From Acidobacteriota bacterium (GTDB lineage: Bacteria; Acidobacteriota; Vicinamibacteria; Fen-336), in assembly GCA_003223555.1 (NCBI GenBank), contig QHVM01000024.1, positions 37,799 through 71,260 of the forward strand: a stretch of DNA of 33,462 nt, written 5' to 3'. Made by a program: the position numbers and the translations under genes. The first letter of the stretch is position 1. Every line of letters begins with the position of its first letter. Below, one piece after another: positions 24,658 through 33,184 of the stretch. The notes below the pieces were generated by a model that saw nothing but the letters and a program-made list of their open reading frames with translations, did no database searches and was not told the DNA's origin.

Positions 24658-27368
24658 TGCGGCGGCTGCGCGTACTGGCCATGCGCGTTCTCGGCCTGTT
24701 CGACCGGGACCGGGGCGAGCGGGAGTTCGCGGAGGAGCTGGCGGGTCACCTCGAGATGCACGTCGAGGACAACATGCGCGCCGGCATGACCTACGAGGAG
24801 GCCCGCCGGGCGGCCCTGATCAGGCTGGGCGGCGTCGAGCAGACCCGCGAGATCTACCGCGACCGGCGCCGGCTTCCGCTGGCCGACATGCTGGTCCAGG
24901 ACGTCCGCTTCGGCTTGCGCATGATGCGCCGCAGCCCGGGCTTCACGTCCGTGGTCCTGCTGGTGGTGGCCCTGGGCGTGGGCGCCAACACCGTCATGTT
25001 CTCCGTCGTGAATACGTTGCTGCTGCGGCCGCTGCCCTACCCGCACGCGTCCGAGCTGCAGCTCGTGCAGACGGTGAGCGAGGACGGCCGGGCCGCCGCC
25101 ACCGCCCCGCCCGATTTCTACGAGTACCGCGCCCGGAACCACTCGCTGCAATCGCTCGCCTCGTTCTACTCGCGGCCCTTCGACCTGACCGGCGCCGAGG
25201 AGCCGGAGCGCATCCGCGTGCTCATCGTGTCCTCGGAGTTCCTGGGCACCCTGCGCGTCCCGCCGGCCATCGGGCGCGAGCTGGGTCCCGCCGACGAGCG
25301 ATGGGGCGATCACCGGGTGGTGCTGCTGACCGATGCCTTCTGGCGGCGGCGCTTCGGCGCCGATCGGGCGATCCTCGGGCGGCCGATCACCCTCAACGCC
25401 GAGCCGTACACCGTCGTCGGGGTCCTGCCCCGCGGGTTCTCCTTCGTGGGCCTGGAAGCGCAGGCCCTGGTGCCGATGTCGTTCGCCCCCGGTGACAACC
25501 TGAACTCGCACAACAACTACTTCCTGGCCATGGTGGGGCGGCTGCGGAGCGGCGCGACGGCCGCGACCGCGAAGGTCGACCTCAACCGCATCTCGGCCGC
25601 GATCATCGCCGAGCACCCGGAGAACCGCGGCACGCAGATCGACGTGAGGTCGCTCCAGGCGGCGGTGGTGGAGGGCGTCAAGCCGGCGCTGCTCGTCCTC
25701 CTCGGCGCCGTCGGCTTCGTGCTGCTGATCGCCTGCGCGAACCTGGCCAACCTGCTGCTCTCCCGCGCCGCCGCCCGCCGTCGCGAGATCGCGCTGCGCA
25801 TCGCCATCGGTGCCAACCGCCGGCGCATCCTCGGGCAGTTGCTGGCGGAGAGCGTGCTGCTGGCCGTCTGCGGCGGCGCGCTCGCGCTGGGCCTGGCCTG
25901 GATGTCGGTGGGCGCGCTCGGCTCGTTCCCCCAGGCCATGTTGCCGCGCACGGAGGACGTGCGGATCGACGGGGCGGTGCTGGCCTACACCGCGCTGGTG
26001 GCGGTGCTGACGGGCGTGCTCTTCGGCCTTGTGCCGGCCTGGCGCAGCGTGGACGTGGAGCCGGGCGACGCGCTGAAGGAAGGCGCGCGCACCGGCGGAG
26101 ACCCGCGCGGAAACCGCGCGCGGGCCACGCTGGTGGCCGGCGAGATCGCGCTGGCGCTCGTCCTCCTCATCGGCGCGGGCCTGATGATGAAGAGCCTGCA
26201 GGCCCTGGCCCGGGTCGACGCCGGCTTCGACGCGCGTCGCGTGCTGACCGCCCAGCTCAGCGTGCCGCGGAAGAAGTACGTCGACGAGGCGCTGGAGCGG
26301 CGCTTCCGGCCCGAGGCGTACGCGCGGTCGGCGCGGTTCTTCGGCGACGTCGTGGAGCAGGTCCGGTCCATGCCCGGGGTGGCCGCCGTCGGCGCCGTGA
26401 GCGGCCTTCCCCTGATGGGAGACGTCTGGGGCAAGAACGCGACGCTCTACGACCGGCCGCTGCCCTCGACAGTGACGGAGCTGCCGCCCATCCAGTACCG
26501 GGTGGTCGCCGGCGATTACTTCCGCGCCCTGGGCATCCCGCTCCTGAGCGGCCGCGCGTTCACGCCCGCCGACACCGAGGGCGGGGCCAAGGTCGCCCTC
26601 GTCAGCCGCGAGATGGCCCGCCGGTACTGGAACCGCGCGGACCCCGTCGGCCAGGTCATCTCCGTGAACCCGCCGATCCAGCTCGTGCCCCGCGGCAGCG
26701 TGCCGCCCGACTACAAGCCGGACCGGCTGACCATCATCGGCGCGGCGGGCGACGTACACTACGCCGCGCTGAGCACGACGCCGTCACCGGTGGTCTACGC
26801 GCCCTTCGCGCAGGGCTCGGAGGGGACGACCACGATGTTCCTCGTGGTCCGTACGGAGGCCGATCCGCTGGCGATGGTGCCCGCGCTGCGCGAGCGGATC
26901 CGGCAGGTGGATCCGGACATCCCGTTGTCGAACGTGCAGACGATGGAGAGCAGGGTGTCGGCGTCCGTGGCCCAGCCGCGGCTCCAGGCCGTGGTGCTGG
27001 GGACGTTCGCGGGCCTGGCGCTGCTGTTGGCCGCGGTGGGCATCTACGGCGTGATGTCGTATGCCGCGCGGCAGCGGAGGCGTGAGATCGGGATCCGAAT
27101 GGCGCTGGGCGCCGGCTCGCGGGCCATCCTCACCTTGCTGCTCGGAAAGGGCATCGCCATGGTGGCCGTGGGTGTGGCGGCCGGGCTCCTGGGGGCGGTG
27201 GCCCTCACGCGCACGCTGCGCACGCTGCTCTACGGCGTCAGCGCCACCGACCCGCTGGTGTTCGCCGGGATCACGGTCGTGCTCGCCGCCGTCGCGCTGC
27301 TGGCCGCGCTGTTGCCGGCGCGACGCGCGACGAAGCTGCCGCCAGTCCTGGCGCTTCGCGAGGAGTGA
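24657..27368 (+). CDS. ADOP-family ABC transporter permease (MacB/FtsX duplicated)
   Basis: 903 residues from ATG 24657; the frame opens earlier but that part lies over padR. The N-terminal helical ADOP domain (residues 1-75, FDRDRGEREFAEELAGHLEM, then EEARRAALIRLGG) is followed by two MacB-core/FtsX halves. The first has a membrane segment at about 97-118 (TSVVLLVVALGVGANTVMFS), a periplasmic domain, and FtsX helices near LVLLGAVGFVLLIACANLAN. The second repeats this (LVAGEIALALVLLIGAGLMM to LALLLAAVGIYGVMSYAARQ and REIGIRMALGA). No ATPase is encoded nearby, as is usual for these orphan permeases. They may export or act mechanically; the substrate is unknown. Both halves appear complete. Confidence 0.93.
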   Translation: MRRLRVLAMRVLGLFDRDRGEREFAEELAGHLEMHVEDNMRAGMTYEEARRAALIRLGGVEQTREIYRDRRRLPLADMLVQDVRFGLRMMRRSPGFTSVVLLVVALGVGANTVMFSVVNTLLLRPLPYPHASELQLVQTVSEDGRAAATAPPDFYEYRARNHSLQSLASFYSRPFDLTGAEEPERIRVLIVSSEFLGTLRVPPAIGRELGPADERWGDHRVVLLTDAFWRRRFGADRAILGRPITLNAEPYTVVGVLPRGFSFVGLEAQALVPMSFAPGDNLNSHNNYFLAMVGRLRSGATAATAKVDLNRISAAIIAEHPENRGTQIDVRSLQAAVVEGVKPALLVLLGAVGFVLLIACANLANLLLSRAAARRREIALRIAIGANRRRILGQLLAESVLLAVCGGALALGLAWMSVGALGSFPQAMLPRTEDVRIDGAVLAYTALVAVLTGVLFGLVPAWRSVDVEPGDALKEGARTGGDPRGNRARATLVAGEIALALVLLIGAGLMMKSLQALARVDAGFDARRVLTAQLSVPRKKYVDEALERRFRPEAYARSARFFGDVVEQVRSMPGVAAVGAVSGLPLMGDVWGKNATLYDRPLPSTVTELPPIQYRVVAGDYFRALGIPLLSGRAFTPADTEGGAKVALVSREMARRYWNRADPVGQVISVNPPIQLVPRGSVPPDYKPDRLTIIGAAGDVHYAALSTTPSPVVYAPFAQGSEGTTTMFLVVRTEADPLAMVPALRERIRQVDPDIPLSNVQTMESRVSASVAQPRLQAVVLGTFAGLALLLAAVGIYGVMSYAARQRRREIGIRMALGAGSRAILTLLLGKGIAMVAVGVAAGLLGAVALTRTLRTLLYGVSATDPLVFAGITVVLAAVALLAALLPARRATKLPPVLALREE

Positions 27369-27377
27369 CCGCCGGAG

Positions 27378-28559
27378 CTAGAGGATCTCGACCGCCAGGG
27401 CCACGCCGTTGCCCCCGCCCAGGCAGAGCGTGGCGATCCCGCGGCGCTTCCCGCGGTCGCGCAGCGCGTAGAGCAGGGTGGTCAGGATGCGGGCCCCGCT
27501 GGCGCCGATGGGATGGCCGAGGGCCACCGCGCCGCCGTTGACGTTGACCCGCGCCGGATCCAGGCCCAGCTCGCGGCAGACCGCCACCGCCTGCACCGCG
27601 AAGGCCTCGTTCAGCTCCACGAGGTCGACGCTGGACGCGCTCCAGCCGGTCTTCTCCCACAGCTTCCGGACCGCCGGCACCGGCGTCATCATCACCATTG
27701 ACGGCTCCAGGCCCGATACGGCCTGGGCCACGATGCCGGCCATCGGCTTCCGGTCCAGCGCGCGGGCCTTCTCGGCGGAGGTCACGACCAGCGCCGCCGC
27801 GCCGTCGTTGACGCCGGGCGCGTTGCCCGCCGTCACCGTCCCCCCTTCCTTGAAGGCCGGCTTCAGCCTCGCGAGCGCCTCCAGCGACGTGTCCTCGCGC
27901 GGCGTCTCGTCCGTGTCGAACATCGCCGGGTCGCCCTTCTTCTGGGGGATGGGCACGGGAAGAATCTCGTCCTTGAACCTGCCCGCCTTGATGGCCGCGA
28001 TGGCGCGGCGATGGCTCTCGAGGGCGTACTCGTCCTGCTGCCGCCGGCTCACCCCGTGCTTGTCGGCCACGATCTCGCCGGTGCAGCCCATGTGGTAGTC
28101 CTCGTAGGGGTCCCACAGGCCGTCGTAGATCATCGAGTCGATCGTCTCGCCGTGGCCGAGCCGCAGCCCCTCCCGCACGCTGGGCAGCAGGTAGGGACAG
28201 TTGGACATCGACTCCATCCCGCCGGCCACGACGACCTCCGAGTCACCGGTGGCGACGCCCTGGGCGGCGAGCATCACCGCCTTCAGGCCCGAGCCGCAGA
28301 CCTTGTTCACGGTGAGCGCGGCCACCCGGGGGGGCAGGCCAGCCCCGAGGGCGGCCTGCCGCGCCGGCGCCTGGCCGAGCCCCGCCGAGACGACGTTGCC
28401 CATGATGACCTCGTCCACCTGCTCCGGTGCGAGGCCGGCCCGGGCGACGGCCTCCTTCACCACCATCGCTCCGAGCTGCGGGGCGGTGAAGCCCTTGAGA
28501 GAGCCGAGGAACTTCCCGGTGGGCAGCCGGACCGCGGAGAGGATCACGGCCTCACGCAC
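27378..28559 (-). CDS. Acetyl-CoA C-acetyltransferase (thiolase)
   Basis: 393 residues, normal for biosynthetic/degradative thiolases. Catalytic residues are all present: Cys88 ([12 protein letters not shown]), His349 (LGHPIGASG) and Cys379 (CLGGGNG). The start is GTG 28559 with AAGGAG six bases before it. It condenses two acetyl-CoA to acetoacetyl-CoA or cleaves the product, in the cytoplasm. It overlaps the DciA-like gene by 8 bases, so the two are probably co-transcribed. The 3-hydroxybutyryl-CoA dehydrogenase gene lies downstream on the same strand, beyond the opposite-strand PadR/ADOP pair. It converges with the ADOP gene with 9 bases between stops. Confidence 0.94.
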   Translation of the reverse strand: MREAVILSAVRLPTGKFLGSLKGFTAPQLGAMVVKEAVARAGLAPEQVDEVIMGNVVSAGLGQAPARQAALGAGLPPRVAALTVNKVCGSGLKAVMLAAQGVATGDSEVVVAGGMESMSNCPYLLPSVREGLRLGHGETIDSMIYDGLWDPYEDYHMGCTGEIVADKHGVSRRQQDEYALESHRRAIAAIKAGRFKDEILPVPIPQKKGDPAMFDTDETPREDTSLEALARLKPAFKEGGTVTAGNAPGVNDGAAALVVTSAEKARALDRKPMAGIVAQAVSGLEPSMVMMTPVPAVRKLWEKTGWSASSVDLVELNEAFAVQAVAVCRELGLDPARVNVNGGAVALGHPIGASGARILTTLLYALRDRGKRRGIATLCLGGGNGVALAVEIL

Positions 28560-29022
28560 GGTCGTCTCCTTCGCCTCCGGGACGTTGCCGGCGCGAGAGG
28601 TAGCGGGAGGCCGCGGACATGAAGACCGCCCGCAGCTCCGCGTCGGGGATGTGCTCGGCGGCCTCGGCCAGCGCCGGGTCGACCCTGATCGGTGCGGAGG
28701 GCGAAGGGCTCGGGGTCGTTCTCACCTCGGGGGCGGAGATGACCTGGCCCTCGCTGAAGCCGAGCCGGGCCGGTCCCAGCTCGCCGGCGACGCCGCGGAG
28801 ACGCGCCACGATCTGCGGCTGCATGCGGTGCAGCACCTTGCGCCAGCCCGTGTCCGGCACCCGCACTCGCAGCGTGCGCCCTTCCACCGCCAGCACTTCG
28901 GTGCGCCGGGCCAGCTCGGGTCCGACCGCGAGGGGCCACGCGCTCTTGAGAAGCGCCAGCCGCGCCGCGGGCAGCCGGAAGATCCGTGACGCCAGGCCCG
29001 TGCTTGCGCGGTTGAAGGCCAT
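28552..29022 (-). CDS. DUF721 / DciA-like protein
   Basis: 156 residues. The N-terminal 90 residues match the DUF721 (DciA) pattern: [41 protein letters not shown] and [13 protein letters not shown], with the conserved W and G residues of the KH-like fold. DciA is the ancestral loader of the replicative helicase DnaB in bacteria lacking DnaC. The C-terminal 60 residues are variable and partly disordered ([15 protein letters not shown]), ending with a helix [20 protein letters not shown]. Overlap with the thiolase gene points to shared transcription, though no functional link is known. It is divergent from the zinc-ribbon/receiver gene across 39 bases. Confidence 0.75.
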   Translation of the reverse strand: MAFNRASTGLASRIFRLPAARLALLKSAWPLAVGPELARRTEVLAVEGRTLRVRVPDTGWRKVLHRMQPQIVARLRGVAGELGPARLGFSEGQVISAPEVRTTPSPSPSAPIRVDPALAEAAEHIPDAELRAVFMSAASRYLSRRQRPGGEGDDRA

Positions 29023-29047
29023 GCCGAAGGGACCCCGAGCCCTAGGT

Positions 29048-29053
29048 TATTCT
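29048..29053 (+). promoter_or_regulatory. Candidate -10 (TATTCT), leaderless arrangement
   Basis: TATTCT followed by actgcccg (8 nt) and ATG 29062, with no Shine-Dalgarno sequence. The same geometry is seen before 4183 and 13505. Confidence 0.45.
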
Positions 29054-29061
29054 ACTGCCCG

Positions 29062-29868
29062 ATGAAGTGTCCCCGGTGCAAGGCGACCGTCACCGGCGCG
29101 CCGGATGCGACGGGGCTGATCCTGTGCCTGGGCTGTGGCGCGCGGCTGAGGAGTCGCCCGGCGGCCAAGGCGGCCGTCCCCCATCCGGCCGCCGCCGAAA
29201 CCGACGGCCTCGTGGCTGCTCCGGCCGAGGCTCCCCCAGCCGCGAAGCCTCGCGCTCGCGAGCCGCGATCCGTCGCGAAGGCGGGCGCGGAGACGCTGCC
29301 TCCGGTGCCCGCCCGGGTCGAGGCTCCGTCGGAGCTGGAGACGGTCCTGGGCGAGATCCGCGCCCTGCGTGCGGTACAGGACGAGATCCTGTCGCTCCTC
29401 AAGGAGAGGTCGGCCGAGACCGACGGCGCGGCGGCCGCCATGGGGCCCGACGACACCGTGCCTCCGCCGGCCTCGGCCGTACGCTCGCGACGGCGCAAGG
29501 CCGTGTTGCTCATCGACGACGACGAGCAGTCGCGGGCGGCGGCGGTCCAGGCCCTCGAGCAGGCGGAGGTGCCCGTCCGCACCGCGCCGGACGGCAACGC
29601 CGGCCTGGCCGCGATCGCCGAGGAGAAGCCCGACGTGGTGATCCTGGAGCTGGGAATCGATGGGGCCATGTCGGGCAAGGACTTCGTCAACATGGTCAAG
29701 GCCACCATGGAGTGGGTAGACCTGCCGATCGTGCTCTACACCCGCATGCCCATCGAGGGCCAGAAGGAGGCGCGCATCATCCACGGGGCGGACGAGCTCG
29801 TGCCCAAGGGCGCCGGGGCGCCGGAGGCGCTCGTGCAGCGCGTGATCGGGCTCTTCCGCAAGGGCTGA
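29062..29868 (+). CDS. Zinc-ribbon / coiled-coil / pseudo-receiver protein
   Basis: 268 residues. Cys3-x2-Cys6 and Cys22-x2-Cys25 form an N-terminal zinc ribbon. A Pro/Ala-rich linker (30-88) and a heptad-like helix at about 90-117 (ELETVLGEIRALRAVQDEIL) follow. Residues 145-268 are a receiver fold with acidic Asp152-154 (VLLIDDDEQS), Thr227 (VLYTRM) and Lys249 (LVPKGAG). The phosphoacceptor position holds Glu196 (DVVILELGIDG) instead of Asp, codon GAG at 29647-29649, so ordinary aspartyl phosphorylation is not possible there; the Glu may mimic the phosphorylated state. No kinase gene is adjacent. It is followed directly by maf. The role is unknown; the ribbon and coiled coil suggest a scaffold or DNA/protein-binding output. 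Confidence 0.85.
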   Translation: MKCPRCKATVTGAPDATGLILCLGCGARLRSRPAAKAAVPHPAAAETDGLVAAPAEAPPAAKPRAREPRSVAKAGAETLPPVPARVEAPSELETVLGEIRALRAVQDEILSLLKERSAETDGAAAAMGPDDTVPPPASAVRSRRRKAVLLIDDDEQSRAAAVQALEQAEVPVRTAPDGNAGLAAIAEEKPDVVILELGIDGAMSGKDFVNMVKATMEWVDLPIVLYTRMPIEGQKEARIIHGADELVPKGAGAPEALVQRVIGLFRKG

Positions 29869-30450
29869 TTGTCCGCCCCGCTTGTCCTGGCTTCCGCCTC
29901 GCCGCGCCGAGCCCACATCCTGCGCGCGCTGGGCGTCGGCTTCCGCGTCGTCGTCTCGGGCACGGACGAGCGGCTCGAGCCGGGGGAGGACGCCCCCGCC
30001 GCCGCCGAAAGGCTGGCCCGGCTCAAGGCGGCATGGGTGGCGCGCTCCGAGCCGCCGCCGATCCTCGCCGCGGACACGGTCGTCGTCTGCGCGGGACGCA
30101 TCCTCGGCAAGCCGTCCTCACCCGAGGAGGCGCGAGGGATGCTGGGCCTGCTCGCCGGACGCACGCACGAGGTCGTCACCGGCCTGTGCCTGGTGGCGAA
30201 CGGGCGGACAGTGTCGGGCGTCGAGCGCACGGCGGTGACGTTCGCGCCGATGAGCGCGGAGGAGATCGACTGGTACGTCTCGACCGGAGAGCCGATGGAC
30301 AAGGCCGGCGCCTACCACGTCGACGGCCGCGGCGCCCTCTTCGTCGCCTCGGTCTCCGGCTCGCCGTCCAACGTGGCCGGCCTGCCGGTGCGGCTGCTCC
30401 TCCGGCTCGCGCGGGACGCGGGTCTCGACCTCGGACCGGCTTGGCGGTAG
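29869..30450 (+). CDS. maf: Maf-family nucleoside triphosphate pyrophosphatase
   Basis: 193 residues from TTG 29869, immediately after the preceding TGA. The N-terminal SASPRR signature (residues 9-14) is the Maf nucleotide-binding motif. Asp69 in ILAADTVVV is the general base, and GKPSSPEEARGML, then EIDWYVSTGEPMDKAGAYHV and SGSPSNVAGLPV complete the fold. Maf proteins hydrolyse dTTP, UTP or modified pyrimidine nucleoside triphosphates to the monophosphate and diphosphate, a house-cleaning activity in the cytoplasm. The length is typical. It is tightly packed after the pseudo-receiver gene and 23 bases before the GH172-type gene. Confidence 0.92.
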   Translation: MSAPLVLASASPRRAHILRALGVGFRVVVSGTDERLEPGEDAPAAAERLARLKAAWVARSEPPPILAADTVVVCAGRILGKPSSPEEARGMLGLLAGRTHEVVTGLCLVANGRTVSGVERTAVTFAPMSAEEIDWYVSTGEPMDKAGAYHVDGRGALFVASVSGSPSNVAGLPVRLLLRLARDAGLDLGPAWR

Positions 30451-30473
30451 CCTCTCGCGTCAAGGAGGCCACC

Positions 30474-31622
30474 ATGAATCGCTGCGCGATGGCCGCCGCG
30501 CTCCTCGTCTGCGGGATCGCGGCCCGAGGGGAGGCCCAGGACCGCTCCTTCGACGGCCTCTCGGTCGACCTGAGCAACCTCTACCGGCTCTCGAAGGCCC
30601 GCACCCGCTCGATCAGCCCCGAGAATCTCTCCGGCGAGAAGGGCAAGGGCGGCATGGCCACCGAAGGGACCGGCAAGGACGCCGCCCGCGACCTCGGCCA
30701 GAAGTGGAAGGTCTCGCCTTCGGTGAAGATCGCGCCGGGCGCGACCCTCACCCTGGCCCAGATCGACGGCCCGGGCGCCATCCAGCACATCTGGATGACG
30801 CCTACCGGCAACTGGCGCTTCTCGGTCCTGCGCTTCTACTGGGACGGCGAGACGAGCCCCTCGGTGGAGGCGCCGGTGGGTGACTTCTTCGCGTCGATCC
30901 CGGGCAGGTACGCGCAGATCAGCTCGCTGCCGGTGGCGGTCAACCCCGGCAGTGCCTTCAACTGCTATTGGGTCATGCCGTTCCGCAAGTCGGCCCGGAT
31001 CACCCTCGAGAACGTGGACGAGAGCGCGATGACCCTCTATTACCAGGTGACCTATGCCCTGGCTCCCGTCCCTGCCGACGCCGGGTATTTCCACGCGCAG
31101 TTCCGCCGCTCGAACCCGGTCGTCTACAAGCAGGACCACGTGATCCTCGACGGCGTGCGCGGGCAAGGCCAGTACGTCGGCACGCACCTGCTGTGGAGCG
31201 TCCACAACGACGGGTGGTGGGGGGAGGGCGAGGTCAAGTTCTTCCTCGACGGCGACGCGGAGTTCCCGACGATCGCGGGCACGGGCACCGAGGACTACTT
31301 CGGCGGGTCGTATGACTTCGAGAACAAGGAGACCAAGCGCTACCAGGAGTTCACCGCCCCCTACACGGGCCTGCCCCTCGTGGTGCGGCCGGACGGCCTC
31401 TACCAGTCCCAGCAGCGCTTCAGCCTCTACCGCTGGCACATAGCGGACCCGGTGCGCTTCGAGCGCGACCTGAAGGTCACGATCCAGGCCCTGGGCTGGC
31501 GCGCGGGCGGTCGCTACCTCCCGCTGCAGGACGACATCGCTTCGGTGGCGTACTGGTACCAGACCGAGCCGCATGCGCCGTTCCCACCCCTGCCGGGAAG
31601 GGAACAGCTCGAGCTGAACTGA
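30474..31622 (+). CDS. Secreted DUF2961 / GH172-type glycoside hydrolase
   Basis: 382 residues from ATG 30474, with AAGGAGG five bases upstream. The signal peptide (MNRCAMAAALLVCGIAARGEAQ) shows export. The DUF2961 features are clear: LSNLYRLSKARTRSISPEN at the start, GPGAIQHIWMT, LRFYWDGETSPSVEAPVGDFF, and the active-site loop IAGTGTEDYFGGSYDF. Members of this family, now GH172, act on alpha-fructofuranosyl or alpha-arabinofuranosyl linkages and assemble as trimers or hexamers; the substrate here is unproven. The length fits a one-domain enzyme. It lies in a co-directional run after maf; the HAD remnant starts 1 base after its stop. Confidence 0.9.
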   Translation: MNRCAMAAALLVCGIAARGEAQDRSFDGLSVDLSNLYRLSKARTRSISPENLSGEKGKGGMATEGTGKDAARDLGQKWKVSPSVKIAPGATLTLAQIDGPGAIQHIWMTPTGNWRFSVLRFYWDGETSPSVEAPVGDFFASIPGRYAQISSLPVAVNPGSAFNCYWVMPFRKSARITLENVDESAMTLYYQVTYALAPVPADAGYFHAQFRRSNPVVYKQDHVILDGVRGQGQYVGTHLLWSVHNDGWWGEGEVKFFLDGDAEFPTIAGTGTEDYFGGSYDFENKETKRYQEFTAPYTGLPLVVRPDGLYQSQQRFSLYRWHIADPVRFERDLKVTIQALGWRAGGRYLPLQDDIASVAYWYQTEPHAPFPPLPGREQLELN

Positions 31623-31623
31623 C

Positions 31624-31826
31624 GTGCTGGGCCTCATCTTCGATCTCGACGGCATGCCCGGCGCCTGCAGGACCGGCACGACGGGAGGCGGGCGGGCATG
31701 CTCACCGTGGGCCTGCTGAGCGGGGGATACGGTGGGGACGAGCTGACGCGGGCCGGCGCGTTCCGCGTCTACCGGGACCCCGCCGAGCTCGACGCCTCGC
31801 TCGACGAGCTCGGTGTGCTGACATGA
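31624..31826 (+). pseudogene. HAD-family hydrolase remnant
   Basis: The first codons from GTG 31624 read VLGLIFDLDG, the catalytic DxD-type motif I of haloacid-dehalogenase hydrolases, but the frame stops at TGA 31717-31719. In another frame, from about 31650 to TGA 31824-31826, a typical HAD C-terminus is present (GRRAGMLTVGLLSGGYGGDE, then FRVYRDPAELDASLDELGV). The core domain, motifs II and III and the cap are absent. A normal member has about 210 residues, so some 450 nt are missing and the two ends are out of frame. The stop overlaps the start of the AsmA-like gene (ATGA), suggesting the intact gene was coupled to it. Either a real deletion or an assembly dropout. Confidence 0.8.
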
Positions 31827-33184
31827 GCGGACTGGCGGCCGCGCGCCCGCGCGCGCTGGCCGCCATGGTCGCGGCGGGTTCGCTCCTGGTCGTGGCCGCG
31901 CTGTCGCTCATGGAGTTCGACGCGTCTCGGCTGGGGCGCGCCGTGCTCGAGCGCGCCGGGGCCGTGACCGGCGCAAGGGTCACCGCGCGTGCCTTCCGGC
32001 TGCGCCCGCTCACCGGCCTCGTGCTCGAGGACGTGGAGGCGGCCGCGACCTTCACCGGCGGAAGCGCCGCCGTCTCGGTGGACCGGCTGGTATTGGACCA
32101 TCGGCTGTCGCGGCTGCTCGCGGCCGAGCTGGCGGTGGACCGCCTGGTGCTGCGGCGGCCGCGCATCCGCCTGATGGGGGAGCCCGCGCCTCGGGGCTCG
32201 CCCGCGCGGACGGCGGCCGTGCCCGGCGCGGCCGGCCTCGGCTGGTTGTCCCTCCGGATCTCCCGCATCGACGTGGAAGACGGCACGATCGAGCTGCAGG
32301 CGGCCGGCCAGCCGCACCCCGTGCTCGTGAAGGGGCTGGAGCTGCGACTCCGCGACGTGGGACTCGATCCCGCGGGCACCACCGTGATGACCTCCCTCAG
32401 GGGAGTGGGGGACGTCCGCGTGGCGGAGGTGGCCTTCGCCCGGAGCCGCGCGCTCGACCTGCGCGGTAGCGTGCGCGTGGGGGGAGGGCGGCTGAAGACC
32501 GACACCGTGAGGTTCCGCACCGACCAGGGTCCGTTCGAGGCGACGCTGGATGCCGACCTGGGCCGGCTGCCGCTCACCTATGCCCTGACCCTTCAGGGCG
32601 ACCCCCTGGACGTATCCGGGATGACGGGAGCCCGCGGCTTCGGCGCCGGCACGTTACGGCTCGAGGCCCGCGGCGTGGGGCCGGAGGCCGAGGGCGTGGA
32701 AGGACGCGGCGACCTGCGGCTGCGGGCCGGAACGCTTCCCGCGGCGCCCGTGCTGCTGGCCATCGAGCAGGTGCTGGGCCGGAAGGGAGTGATCGGGGCC
32801 GGCTACCGGACGACCGACGCGCCGTTCCGGATCGAGCACGGGCGCGTGATCCTCGACCGTTTCGAGCTGCAGACGGACGTGGTCGGGATGGAAGCCGCCG
32901 GCTGGGCGAGCCTCGCCGGCCCGATCGAGCTGAGCCTGGCCGTGCGCGCGCCTCGTCAGGGCCTGGCCGTGCACGGCGTGGCCGCAGACGTGTTGGACTT
33001 GATGACGGACGAGCAGGGCCGCGTGATCGTACCGTTGAAGGTGACCGGCACGCCCGGGGCGCCCCGGGTGAGCCCCGACGCCTCCGCCCTGGCCGCCCAG
33101 GCCCGGCGGGCAGGGGGCCGGGCGCTCGTCGAGAAGGCGGGCCAGGGGCTCGGCGGGCTCTTCCGCCGCAAGCTGAAGGATTAG
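31823..33184 (+). CDS. AsmA-like envelope protein
   Basis: 453 residues from ATG 31823, overlapping the previous stop. One N-terminal membrane segment (ALAAMVAAGSLLVVAALSLM) anchors the protein; the rest is periplasmic and strand-rich. Typical AsmA/DUF748-type features include ARVTARAFRLRPLTGLVLED, RLVLRRPRIRLMGE, then LRISRIDVEDGTIELQ, and a late block ILDRFELQTDVVGMEAAGWA followed by VIVPLKVTGTPGAPRVSPD, the recurring C-terminal signature of this family. AsmA proteins are bridge-like, chorein-related proteins implicated in phospholipid transport between membranes. The length is at the short end of the family. It ends a co-directional run. Confidence 0.82.
   Translation: MSGLAAARPRALAAMVAAGSLLVVAALSLMEFDASRLGRAVLERAGAVTGARVTARAFRLRPLTGLVLEDVEAAATFTGGSAAVSVDRLVLDHRLSRLLAAELAVDRLVLRRPRIRLMGEPAPRGSPARTAAVPGAAGLGWLSLRISRIDVEDGTIELQAAGQPHPVLVKGLELRLRDVGLDPAGTTVMTSLRGVGDVRVAEVAFARSRALDLRGSVRVGGGRLKTDTVRFRTDQGPFEATLDADLGRLPLTYALTLQGDPLDVSGMTGARGFGAGTLRLEARGVGPEAEGVEGRGDLRLRAGTLPAAPVLLAIEQVLGRKGVIGAGYRTTDAPFRIEHGRVILDRFELQTDVVGMEAAGWASLAGPIELSLAVRAPRQGLAVHGVAADVLDLMTDEQGRVIVPLKVTGTPGAPRVSPDASALAAQARRAGGRALVEKAGQGLGGLFRRKLKD

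Noticed and set aside
24552-26759. 735-codon minus-strand open frame over the ADOP gene
   Set aside because: Composition is His/Arg/Gln-rich without folds, exactly antisense to a clearly conserved permease.
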